A stretch of 64,000 nt of DNA, from NCBI RefSeq assembly GCF_026460885.1, contig NZ_JAOVZW010000004.1, positions 62,001-126,000 of the forward strand. Direction: 5' to 3'. Position 1 is the first letter of the stretch, and the number at the start of each line of letters is the position of its first letter. Made by a program: the position numbers and the translations under genes. The stretch comes from Chryseobacterium formosum. Lineage in GTDB: Bacteria; Bacteroidota; Bacteroidia; Flavobacteriales; Weeksellaceae. Positions 53,701 to 60,951 of the stretch are shown piece after piece. The notes below the pieces were generated by a model, which was not told where the DNA came from, did no database searches, and saw only the letters and a program-made list of their open reading frames with translations.

Positions 53701-55158
53701 ACAAAAACCCGATTAAGACCTGTTTTAATGACGGCAACAGTAGCTTCATTAGGGTTTTTACCGATGGCAATTTCCACGGGAGCAGGAGCGGAAGTTCAAA
53801 AACCTTTGGCAACGGTTGTCATCGGAGGTTTGGTTACAGCAACGTTTTTGACTTTGTTTGTGTTGCCGATGTTGTATATTATTTTTAATTCTAAAATCAA
53901 TTTTAAAAATTTTAAATCTAAATCTGTATCGGCAGTTGTTGTTTTGTTTTTTTTATTGGGAAATACACTTAAAGCACAACAAGGAAATCCTCTGACAGTA
54001 CAGCGGGCAACTCAAATCGCTTTGGAAAACAGTCATTTGATGAAATCAAAAGATTTAGATATTAAATCTGCTGAAGCTTTGAAACCAACATCAAAAGAAC
54101 TTCCGAAAATGAATGTTGATGCACAATTAGGACAATATAATTCCAGAAAATTTGACCAGTCTTTTGCTATTTCTCAGACAATTCCGTTTCCGACTTTGTT
54201 TAAAGCCAGAAAAGATTTGATTACCGAGCAAATTAAGGGAAAGCAAATCAGCAAAGAGATTTCGGCGAACGAATTGGCAAAACAGGTCAGAACATATTAT
54301 TATCAGATTGAATATCTACAATATAATCAGTCGAAACTCAAAAATTTAGACAGTTTGTATAATGATTTTATCCGAATTGCAACGGTAAGATTCAAGGCAG
54401 GAGATATTAAGAAAATTGAGATTAATACTGCTGAAACTCAAAAAGGCGAAATCAATTTATTATTGAGACAAAATGAAGTTTATTTGACGAATGCTTATAA
54501 AAATTTAAAAACGACTTTAAATACTTCGGAAAATATAGCTGTTCCGTTTGATCAAAATTATCAACCTTTAAAAGCAAATTATGTTTTGGATAGTTCAGCT
54601 ATTGCAAAACATCCTTTGGTAAAAGCCTTTTATCAGGAAATGGAAATTGCGGAAAAGAACAAGAATGTTGAAAAATCGCAGGGACTTCCCGAATTTACAA
54701 TCGGTTATACAAATCAGTCGTTGATTGGGTTTCAGAATGTGAATGGGATGGAGCAGTATTTCAATGGCGGAAACCGTTTTCATTCGGCAACAGTTGGTGT
54801 TTCGATTCCTTTGACGTTTGGAGCGACAAAAGCAAGAATGGAGTCTTTTGATTACCAAAAACAAATGGCTGAATCGAATGCAAAATTCCAGCAAAAACAA
54901 TTGGAAACACAATTGGAAAATGCTTTGAACCAATATCAGCAAAACATAAAACAGTATGAATATTATGTGAATCAGGCGATTCCGAATGCGGAGAAAATTA
55001 CCAAAGCCGGAAAATTAGGCTATAAAACTGGGGAAATTTCTTACGTTGAATATCTTTTCGCATTGCAAACCGCTACGAATATTCAGTTAAAATATCTGGA
55101 ATCCATTCAGCAGGTCAATGAATCTGTCATTATCATTAATTCAATCATAAATCAATAA
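50797..55158 (+). CDS. CusA/CzcA-type heavy-metal RND pump fused to a TolC-like outer membrane factor
   Basis: The 1453-residue fusion has an RND pump in residues 1 to about 1035 and a TolC-family domain in about 1062-1453. The heavy-metal RND proton relay DFGLIVDGAVIIVE is complete (D401, D407, E414, equivalent to CzcA D402/D408/E415). Between the parts is VVVLFFLLGNTLKAQ (about 1045-1060), which looks like a signal peptide ending at an AQ cleavage site. The TolC part has long helices (KQVRTYYYQIEYLQYN, IEINTAETQKGEINLLL). The adaptor gene starts 2 bases downstream. Cation specificity (Cu, Zn, Co, Cd) is not decided by sequence. Confidence 0.92.
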   Translation: MLDNIIRFSIKNKIIIGIMTLMLVIWGTWSATKLPIDAVPDITNNQVQIITVCPTLAGQEVEQLVTFPIEQSIANVPDIEETRSISRFGLSVITVVFKENVDIYFARQLISEQLKQASEEIPKGVGTPEMAPVSTGLGEVYQYILHPKKGSEKKYSSKDLRTMQDWIIRRQLNGTPGVAEINSFGGELKQYEVAVDPNRLKAMGISITDVFTALEKNNQNTGGAYIDKKPNAYFIRGIGIVTSIEDIKNIAVKNETGSVPIFIKDVANVGFGHAVRYGALTYNGEVDAVGGVVMMLKGANSNEVVQRIKDKIPTIQKSLPNDVVIEPFLDRTDLVGRAINTVEKNLIEGALIVIFVLVIFLGNFRAGLIVASAIPLSLLFALGMMNVFDVSANLMSLGAIDFGLIVDGAVIIVEATLHHLGLRKTNKILTQSEMDEEVFLSASKIRSSAAFGEIIILIVYIPILTLVGVEGKMFTPMAKTVGFAILGALILSLTYIPMMSALFLSKKPMTKETFSDKMMNKLQKIYQPLLEKALKIKYWLVGGTVALFAFAIIIFGRMGGEFIPQLQEGDYAFHCILPQGSSLSQSIETSMQASRIIKQFDEVKMVVGKTGAAEVPTDPMPPEATDLIVVLKSQKEWKTKKSYEELADEISEKLENIPGVFFEKNQPIQMRFNELMTGIRQDVAVKIFGENLDSLAIYADKTAKVIQSVKGAKSPQIERVSGLPQINVEYDRTRMANYGLNIEDVNNAVSTAFAGKSAGQVFENERRFDLVVRLDSLNRTNIDDVNNLMISTNSGAQVPLSQVANISYKLGPAQISREAGKRRIVIGFNVKDRDVQSVVEEIQNKLDKQIKLPSGYYFTYGGQFENLKAASERLMIAVPVSLLLIFLLLYFTFHSFKQAALIFTAIPMSAIGGVFALLLRDMPFSISAGIGFIALFGVAVLNGIVLIGTFNQLEKEGETDILKRVVEGTKTRLRPVLMTATVASLGFLPMAISTGAGAEVQKPLATVVIGGLVTATFLTLFVLPMLYIIFNSKINFKNFKSKSVSAVVVLFFLLGNTLKAQQGNPLTVQRATQIALENSHLMKSKDLDIKSAEALKPTSKELPKMNVDAQLGQYNSRKFDQSFAISQTIPFPTLFKARKDLITEQIKGKQISKEISANELAKQVRTYYYQIEYLQYNQSKLKNLDSLYNDFIRIATVRFKAGDIKKIEINTAETQKGEINLLLRQNEVYLTNAYKNLKTTLNTSENIAVPFDQNYQPLKANYVLDSSAIAKHPLVKAFYQEMEIAEKNKNVEKSQGLPEFTIGYTNQSLIGFQNVNGMEQYFNGGNRFHSATVGVSIPLTFGATKARMESFDYQKQMAESNAKFQQKQLETQLENALNQYQQNIKQYEYYVNQAIPNAEKITKAGKLGYKTGEISYVEYLFALQTATNIQLKYLESIQQVNESVIIINSIINQ

Positions 55159-55160
55159 AA

Positions 55161-56411
55161 ATGCAAATTAAATATAAAATCATTTCATTAATAATCATCT
55201 CAATTTTTGCGATAAGTTGTGGGGGAAAAAAGGAAGAACCTCAAGGTGAAATTAAAACCGAACAGACCGAAGAAAATCACGAGGAAGCCCCTCAAACCAT
55301 TACGGAATTGACAGAAGAACAAATGAAATCTGTTGGAGTGACTTTGGGAACAATAGAAATGAAAGAACTGACTTCAACCATCAAAGCTAACGGTTTATTG
55401 AGAGTTCCCAACAATAAAAAAGCAACCGTAACATCTTTGTATGGCGGAGTTATTCAGACCATTAAAGTTCAGATTGGTGATTTTGTGAGAAAAGGTCAGG
55501 TTTTGGCAACCATCAGCAATCCTGAATATATTCGATTACAGGAACAATATTTAACTGTAAACAGCAGAATTTCCTTTGCTGAACAAGAATTTAAAAGACA
55601 AAAAGAATTGTTTGATAATGATGCCGGAGCGAAGAAAAATCTTCAAAGTGCCGATGCAGAACTGAAAAGTCTGAGAACTCAACGAGCATCTTTGCAAAGA
55701 CAATTGCAATTGATGGGAATCAGTCCGGGAAAAGTTTCTAATGGAAATTTACGTTCAGGTTTGGTGATTACTTCACCGATTAGCGGTACAATAAGTAATA
55801 TCAATGCACAGATTGGAAGTTATGTTGATGTTTCATCGCCGGTTTTGGATATTATTGATAACAATTCTATTCATCTTGATTTACAAGTTTTTGAAAAAGA
55901 TTTACCAAAAATGAAAATCGGACAACTCGTTCATTTTAAACTGACCAATAATCCTGAAACAGAATATGATGCGAAAATTTACAGTATCGGTTCATCCTTC
56001 GAAAATGAGAGCAAAACAATTTCCGTTCACGCCAATGTTACGGGAAATAGGATAGGTTTAATTGACGGAATGAATATCACCGGAATTGTGAGTCTGGATA
56101 AAAGTACAACTCCTGCAATTCCTGATGAGGCAATTGTGGAAGCCGATGGAAAATACTATGTGTTTGTTAAGACCAATAAAAAAGCAGAAGAACATAAGGA
56201 GGAAAAAAGCGAAAACCACGGAAAAGAAGAAGCTGAAAAACATTCAAAAACAATTAATTTTGAAAAGGTTGAAATCGTGAAAGGTTCTTCTGATATGGGT
56301 TATACAGCAATAACTCCAGTTTCTGAAATAGGTCCGGATGCAAAAATTGTAGTTAAAGGTGCGTTTTTTGTGAATGCTAAATTGTCTAATTCTGGTGACC
56401 ATGGACACTAA
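55161..56411 (+). CDS. RND efflux periplasmic adaptor (CzcB/CusB-like) lipoprotein
   Basis: The 416-residue membrane fusion protein has a lipobox IFAISC (C20), an acidic linker (QGEIKTEQTEENHEEAPQT), a biotinyl-lipoyl-like half (VTSLYGGVIQTIKVQIGDFV), a helical hairpin (about 120-195) and beta-barrel regions. A Glu/Lys/His-rich stretch (KAEEHKEEKSENHGKEEAEK, about 341-360) and the final SNSGDHGH are possible metal-binding sites. It links the pump to the outer membrane factor fused to it. It is separated from the fusion gene by 2 bases. Confidence 0.92.
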   Translation: MQIKYKIISLIIISIFAISCGGKKEEPQGEIKTEQTEENHEEAPQTITELTEEQMKSVGVTLGTIEMKELTSTIKANGLLRVPNNKKATVTSLYGGVIQTIKVQIGDFVRKGQVLATISNPEYIRLQEQYLTVNSRISFAEQEFKRQKELFDNDAGAKKNLQSADAELKSLRTQRASLQRQLQLMGISPGKVSNGNLRSGLVITSPISGTISNINAQIGSYVDVSSPVLDIIDNNSIHLDLQVFEKDLPKMKIGQLVHFKLTNNPETEYDAKIYSIGSSFENESKTISVHANVTGNRIGLIDGMNITGIVSLDKSTTPAIPDEAIVEADGKYYVFVKTNKKAEEHKEEKSENHGKEEAEKHSKTINFEKVEIVKGSSDMGYTAITPVSEIGPDAKIVVKGAFFVNAKLSNSGDHGH

Positions 56412-56424
56412 TAAATCGAAGTAA

Positions 56425-56850
56425 ATGAAAGAAAATATAGAAAACAGACTCATTTATAAAAATACCAAACCAACAAGTATGAGGATTTTGATATATGATT
56501 TTTTAAGCAATCAGAAAAGTGCTCTATCGCTTTCTGAAGTAGAAAATCATTTTGAAAATGCAGACAGAACTACCATTTACAGGACTTTAAAAACTTTTGA
56601 AGAAAAAGGAATTGTACACAGTATTCAGGAAAGTAATACAACAAAATATAAGCTTTGTGATGACGGTTGTAATGAAAATACTCACCAAGATTGGCATCTA
56701 CATTTTTACCGCAAAATTTGTAAACAGACCACCTGTAAAAAAGATATTTCGTTTCCTGAAAATATGAAAACGAGTCTCAGGATAGATGAAATACGATTTT
56801 TTGCGAAAGGAATCTGCGAAAACTGCCTGGAAGAAGAAAGTTTGCAATAG
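56425..56850 (+). CDS. Fur-family transcriptional regulator (Zur-like)
   Basis: The 141-residue protein has the Fur winged helix (LSEVENHFENADRTTIYRTL, residues about 38-57) and a C-terminal dimer domain with metal ligands HLHFYRKICKQTTCKK (H89, H91, C97, C102) and CENC (C131, C134). This ligand pattern departs from classical Fur/Zur (HHHDH), so the sensed metal is uncertain. It is co-oriented between the adaptor and the P-type ATPase. A perfect 7-1-7 Fur-like box overlaps its own stop codon and would control the next gene. Confidence 0.88.
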   Translation: MKENIENRLIYKNTKPTSMRILIYDFLSNQKSALSLSEVENHFENADRTTIYRTLKTFEEKGIVHSIQESNTTKYKLCDDGCNENTHQDWHLHFYRKICKQTTCKKDISFPENMKTSLRIDEIRFFAKGICENCLEEESLQ

Positions 56851-56857
56851 TATTGCA
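56843..56857. promoter_or_regulatory. Perfect Fur-like 7-1-7 box before the P-type ATPase gene
   Basis: TGCAATA-G-TATTGCA overlaps the last codons and stop of the Fur-family gene and ends 38 bases before the ATPase ATG. It shares TTTGCAATA and ATTGCA with the box at 50697-50713. Confidence 0.6.
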
Positions 56858-56870
56858 TCAAACCATTCTA

Positions 56871-56878
56871 TAAATTTG
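56871..56878 (+). promoter_or_regulatory. Possible -7 promoter box for the P-type ATPase gene
   Basis: TAAATTTG matches TAnnTTTG. TTG at 56853-56855, inside the Fur-like box, is 15 bases upstream and could serve as a -33 element, so the regulator would block the promoter. Confidence 0.45.
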
Positions 56879-56895
56879 AAATAAAATTAAGAAAA

Positions 56896-58866
56896 ATGTC
56901 AAAAGAATGTTGCTCCAATGACGGAGAAAATATAAAAAAACAGGCTATTCATCACAATAACGACCACAATGATGACGATGGACACGACCACGGAAGTTCG
57001 GATAAAACAACATTTCAGATGTTTTTACCAGGCATTATTTCACTGGTTTTATTACTTTTGGGAATCGGAATGGATCATTTTTTTCCGCAGAATTGGTTTA
57101 AAGATTGGGTGAGAATTGTTTGGTATGGGGCTGCGTATTTTCTGGTTGGATTACCAGTTTTAAAAGAAGCATTTGAAAGTATTACGAAAGGCGATGTCTT
57201 TTCTGAATTTTTCCTGATGGGAATTGCTACTGTTGGAGCATTTGCGATCGGAGAATATCCGGAAGGTGTTGCAGTGATGTTGTTTTATTCAGTCGGCGAA
57301 GTTTTCCAGACTTTGGCGGTTACCAGAGCGAAAAGCAATATTAAAGCTTTGCTTGACCAAAGACCGGATGAAGTGACTATTTTAGAAAATAATACTTCGA
57401 AAATAATTAAAGCTGAACAGGCAAAAATCGGAGACATTATTCAATTAAAATCAGGCGAAAAATTGGCTTTGGATGGTGAATTATTGAGTGAATCTGCATC
57501 TTTCAACACCGCAGCTTTGACGGGAGAAAGTAAACCCGATACCAAAAATAAAGGCGAAACAGTTCTTGCCGGAATGATCAATCTTCAAACTGTTGCACAA
57601 GTAAAAGTTACTACAGCGTACGAAGATAGTAAGTTGAGTAAAATTCTTGAATTGGTTCAAAATGCAACTTCTCAAAAAGCACCAACCGAACTTTTTATCA
57701 GAAAATTTGCGAGAATTTATACTCCTATTGTCGTGGTTTTAGCGATTTTAATTTGCCTTTTACCTTACTTTTTCGTCAGTGATTATATATTCAGAGATTG
57801 GTTGTACAGAGCTTTGGTTTTCTTGGTGATTTCTTGTCCGTGTGCTTTGGTGATCTCAATTCCTTTGGGATATTTTGGCGGAATCGGAGCTGCTTCGCGA
57901 AACGGAATTTTGTTTAAAGGAAGTAATTTTTTAGATAAAATAGCCAAAATCCAAAATGTTGTAATGGACAAAACCGGAACGATGACAGAAGGGGTTTTTG
58001 AAGTTCAGGAAGTAAATATTAATTCAGATTTTAATAAAAATGAATTGCTTCAAATGGTCAATGCTTTGGAAAATAACAGTACCCATCCCGTTGCAACAGC
58101 CATTCATCAGTATGTTGGTAAAATCGATTCATCTATAAACCTTAAAAATGTAGAAGAAATTACGGGTCATGGTTTGAAAGCCAATGTGAATGACAAAGAA
58201 TTATTGGTCGGAAATTTTAAATTGATGGACAAGTTTAATATTCAATATGATATTAATCTGGCTGATATTATTTATACTGTAATTGCGATTTCTTTTGATG
58301 GGAAATTTGCAGGTTATATCATAATTGCTGACAAAATTAAAGAAGATTCAAAATCGACCATAGAGAAATTGCACAGTCTGAATGTAAAAGCAACAATGCT
58401 AAGTGGAGATAAAAGCACGGTTGTAAAATTTGTAGCTCAACAATTGGGAATTGATAATGCTTTTGGCGATTTACTTCCTGAAGATAAAGTAAATAAAGTG
58501 AAAGAAATAAAATCCCGAAATGAAAGTGTAGCATTTGTCGGCGATGGTGTGAATGATGCTCCAGTTGTCGCTTTAAGCGATGTCGGAATTGCAATGGGCG
58601 GATTGGGAAGCGATGCAACGATTGAAACTGCAGATGTGGTGATTCAGGATGATAAGCCATCAAAAATTCCAATGGCAATCAATATAGGTAAAAAGACGAA
58701 ACAAATTGTCTGGCAAAATATTATTCTCGCTTTTGTAGTAAAAGGAATTGTTTTGGTCCTTGGAGCAGGCGGTTTGGCTACAATGTGGGAAGCGGTTTTT
58801 GCGGATGTTGGTGTGGCTTTGCTCGCAATTTTGAATGCAGTGAGAATTCAAAAGATGAGGTTTTAA
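56896..58866 (+). CDS. Zn/Cd/Pb-type P1B ATPase (CadA/ZntA-like)
   Basis: The 656-residue inner membrane pump has ISCPCALVIS (CPC at 314-316), the phosphorylation site MDKTGTMT (D358), TGES (A-domain, LTGESKP) and the hinge GDGVNDAPVVALSDVGIAMG. TM8 has ADVGVALLAILNAV with D637, the Zn/Cd/Pb-specific aspartate of the P1B-2 group. There is no N-terminal HMA domain; instead the N-terminus carries CC and a His/Asp-rich stretch (HHNNDHNDDDGHDHG) that could bind Zn2+. It exports divalent zinc-like cations to the periplasm, where the adaptor and RND-TolC fusion can expel them. Confidence 0.95.
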   Translation: MSKECCSNDGENIKKQAIHHNNDHNDDDGHDHGSSDKTTFQMFLPGIISLVLLLLGIGMDHFFPQNWFKDWVRIVWYGAAYFLVGLPVLKEAFESITKGDVFSEFFLMGIATVGAFAIGEYPEGVAVMLFYSVGEVFQTLAVTRAKSNIKALLDQRPDEVTILENNTSKIIKAEQAKIGDIIQLKSGEKLALDGELLSESASFNTAALTGESKPDTKNKGETVLAGMINLQTVAQVKVTTAYEDSKLSKILELVQNATSQKAPTELFIRKFARIYTPIVVVLAILICLLPYFFVSDYIFRDWLYRALVFLVISCPCALVISIPLGYFGGIGAASRNGILFKGSNFLDKIAKIQNVVMDKTGTMTEGVFEVQEVNINSDFNKNELLQMVNALENNSTHPVATAIHQYVGKIDSSINLKNVEEITGHGLKANVNDKELLVGNFKLMDKFNIQYDINLADIIYTVIAISFDGKFAGYIIIADKIKEDSKSTIEKLHSLNVKATMLSGDKSTVVKFVAQQLGIDNAFGDLLPEDKVNKVKEIKSRNESVAFVGDGVNDAPVVALSDVGIAMGGLGSDATIETADVVIQDDKPSKIPMAINIGKKTKQIVWQNIILAFVVKGIVLVLGAGGLATMWEAVFADVGVALLAILNAVRIQKMRF

Positions 58867-58934
58867 GGTGAAAATGTTTTTGGTTCAGATAAAAATTCTA
58901 AATTTATTCTAAATTCAAAATATAAATTCGCAGC

Positions 58935-59609
58935 ATGAAAGTTTTAATCATAGAAGACGAAAAAGATTTGGCTAAAAGCATTTCTGAATATCTGTCGGAA
59001 GAAAATTATCTCTGCGAATTTGCATCTACATTCCGTCAAGCGATGGATAAAATCAATACTTACCAATATGATTGTATTATTCTAGACATCATGCTTCCCG
59101 ATGGAAACGGATTGGATATTTTAGAAGAACTGAAAAGACAAAATAAACAGGATGGTGTTATCATTGTTTCTGCGAAAAATGGTCTGGATGACCGCGTAAA
59201 TGGTCTGCAGATGGGCGCCGATGATTATTTGACGAAACCTTTCCATCTTTCTGAGCTGATGGCAAGAGTTTTTTCGATTATCCGTAGAAAGCAGTTTGAT
59301 AACTCCAATAAAATACAGAATAATGAGTTGCAGATTGATTTGCTTTCAAAAACGGTAACGATTAATAATCAGACAATTGTTTTAACTAAAAAAGAATTTG
59401 ACCTGTTGATTTATTTTATCGGAAACAAAAATAAAGTCATCTCTAAAAGTACTTTGGCAGAGCATCTTTCTGGGGATTTTGCAGATATGCTTGATAATCA
59501 CGATTTTGTTTATGCTCATGTAAAAAATTTAAAGAAAAAACTGTATGATGCAGGTTGTGACCATTATTTAAAAACAGTGTATGGAACTGGCTACAAATGG
59601 GTAAATTGA
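58935..59609 (+). CDS. OmpR/PhoB-family response regulator
   Basis: The 224-residue protein has a receiver domain (1-115, acidic E7/D8, phosphoacceptor D51 in IILDIMLPDGNG, and K100-type Lys in DDYLTKPF) and a winged helix with TKKEFDLLIYFIGNKNKVIS and VYAHVKNLKKKLYDAG. It is followed four bases later by its histidine kinase and sits immediately downstream of the ATPase, so it may sense metal or envelope stress. The regulon is not evident from sequence. Confidence 0.93.
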   Translation: MKVLIIEDEKDLAKSISEYLSEENYLCEFASTFRQAMDKINTYQYDCIILDIMLPDGNGLDILEELKRQNKQDGVIIVSAKNGLDDRVNGLQMGADDYLTKPFHLSELMARVFSIIRRKQFDNSNKIQNNELQIDLLSKTVTINNQTIVLTKKEFDLLIYFIGNKNKVISKSTLAEHLSGDFADMLDNHDFVYAHVKNLKKKLYDAGCDHYLKTVYGTGYKWVN

Positions 59610-59613
59610 TGCT

Positions 59614-60897
59614 ATGAAACCACTGTTAAGTAAAACTACAAAACCTTTTATAATTTACGTGCTGATTGTTCTTACCATCAGTGTTCCTGTGTATTATTTT
59701 GTGGTAGATTTTATTTGGCAGGAAGAATTGGATGAGCATAATACGATTGTTGCTGAGAAAACTTCTTACGATTTCAATCAGGCAAATATGAATGATGATG
59801 AAATTCAGCAAAATATTGCTCTTTGGAATAAAATTCAGCCGGGAACAAATATTGAAAAAATTTCAATAAATCAGATAAAACCGGATTCTATTTTTACCGT
59901 TGAAAAATACAAACCTTTTTCTGCCGATAAGAAAATTGAGCGGTATAGATGTTTAAAGAAAGTTGTCTACATCAAGAATGCTCCGTATTTATTTACCATC
60001 GAAACCAATATCGAAGAAACGGAAGATACCGTAATGATTATCGGCTTGATTACAGGTTTTTTCTTTCTTATGATCGTAATGGGATTGTTTATTTTAAACA
60101 GAAGATTATCGAAAACGATTTGGGAACCTTTCCGAAATACTTTAGAAAAATTAAAAAAATTTAATCTTAATAGTAATGATAAAATTGATTTTTTAAAAAC
60201 CGATACCAAAGAATTTGAAGACCTTAACGAGTCACTTCGAAAGCTGATTGATCACAGTGTTTCTGTTTATGCAACCCAAAAAGAATTTACAGAGAATGCT
60301 TCACACGAATTACAAACGCCTTTAGCGATTTTAAAAAATAAGCTTGATATTTTACTGCAAAGCAAAGATTTAACAGAAAAACAATATGAAATTGCTGAAG
60401 AAATGAATCGGGCTTTAACTCGAAGCTCAAGAATCAACAAAAATTTATTGCTTTTGGCGAAAATCGAAAACAATCAGTTCGAAAATTCTGAAATTCAATT
60501 GGATGAACTTGTCGGGCAATGTTTTGAGACACTTCAAGAGCATTTTCAGCAAAAAAATATATCGGTTTCAAGTGTCATCAATTCAAATATAAAAGCTGTT
60601 GGAAATGTTGCTTTGACGGAGATTTTAATCAATAATCTTTTGATCAATGCGATTCGTCACACCCCGAATTCAGGAATTATTAAAATAGAATTAAATGAAA
60701 ATTCGTTTCAGGTTTATAATTCCGGAACTCAAAAACTGAACGGGGATTTACTTTTCAAAAGGTTTTCCAGATTTTCTTCGGATAATAAAGGAAGCGGTCT
60801 TGGTTTGGCGATCATCAAAGAAATCTGCAGATTTCATCATTGGGAAATAGAATATTCTTTTAAAAATAATTTTCATGTTTTCTCTGTGAATTTCTAA
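59614..60897 (+). CDS. Sensor histidine kinase of the OmpR pair
   Basis: The 427-residue inner membrane kinase has two transmembrane segments (about 12-32 and 140-160) flanking a periplasmic sensor of about 105 residues, then a dimerisation domain with the phospho-His H231 in ENASHELQTPLAIL and the ATPase region (NNLLINAIRHTPNSG as N box, GSGLGLAIIKEIC as G box). The sensor loop shows no obvious metal-binding cluster. It pairs with the upstream regulator. Confidence 0.93.
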   Translation: MKPLLSKTTKPFIIYVLIVLTISVPVYYFVVDFIWQEELDEHNTIVAEKTSYDFNQANMNDDEIQQNIALWNKIQPGTNIEKISINQIKPDSIFTVEKYKPFSADKKIERYRCLKKVVYIKNAPYLFTIETNIEETEDTVMIIGLITGFFFLMIVMGLFILNRRLSKTIWEPFRNTLEKLKKFNLNSNDKIDFLKTDTKEFEDLNESLRKLIDHSVSVYATQKEFTENASHELQTPLAILKNKLDILLQSKDLTEKQYEIAEEMNRALTRSSRINKNLLLLAKIENNQFENSEIQLDELVGQCFETLQEHFQQKNISVSSVINSNIKAVGNVALTEILINNLLINAIRHTPNSGIIKIELNENSFQVYNSGTQKLNGDLLFKRFSRFSSDNKGSGLGLAIIKEICRFHHWEIEYSFKNNFHVFSVNF

Positions 60898-60951
60898 AAT
60901 TCAAAATTTCTTCAAAATTGGAATGTAATCTTGTCGTCTCAAATAATTGTG

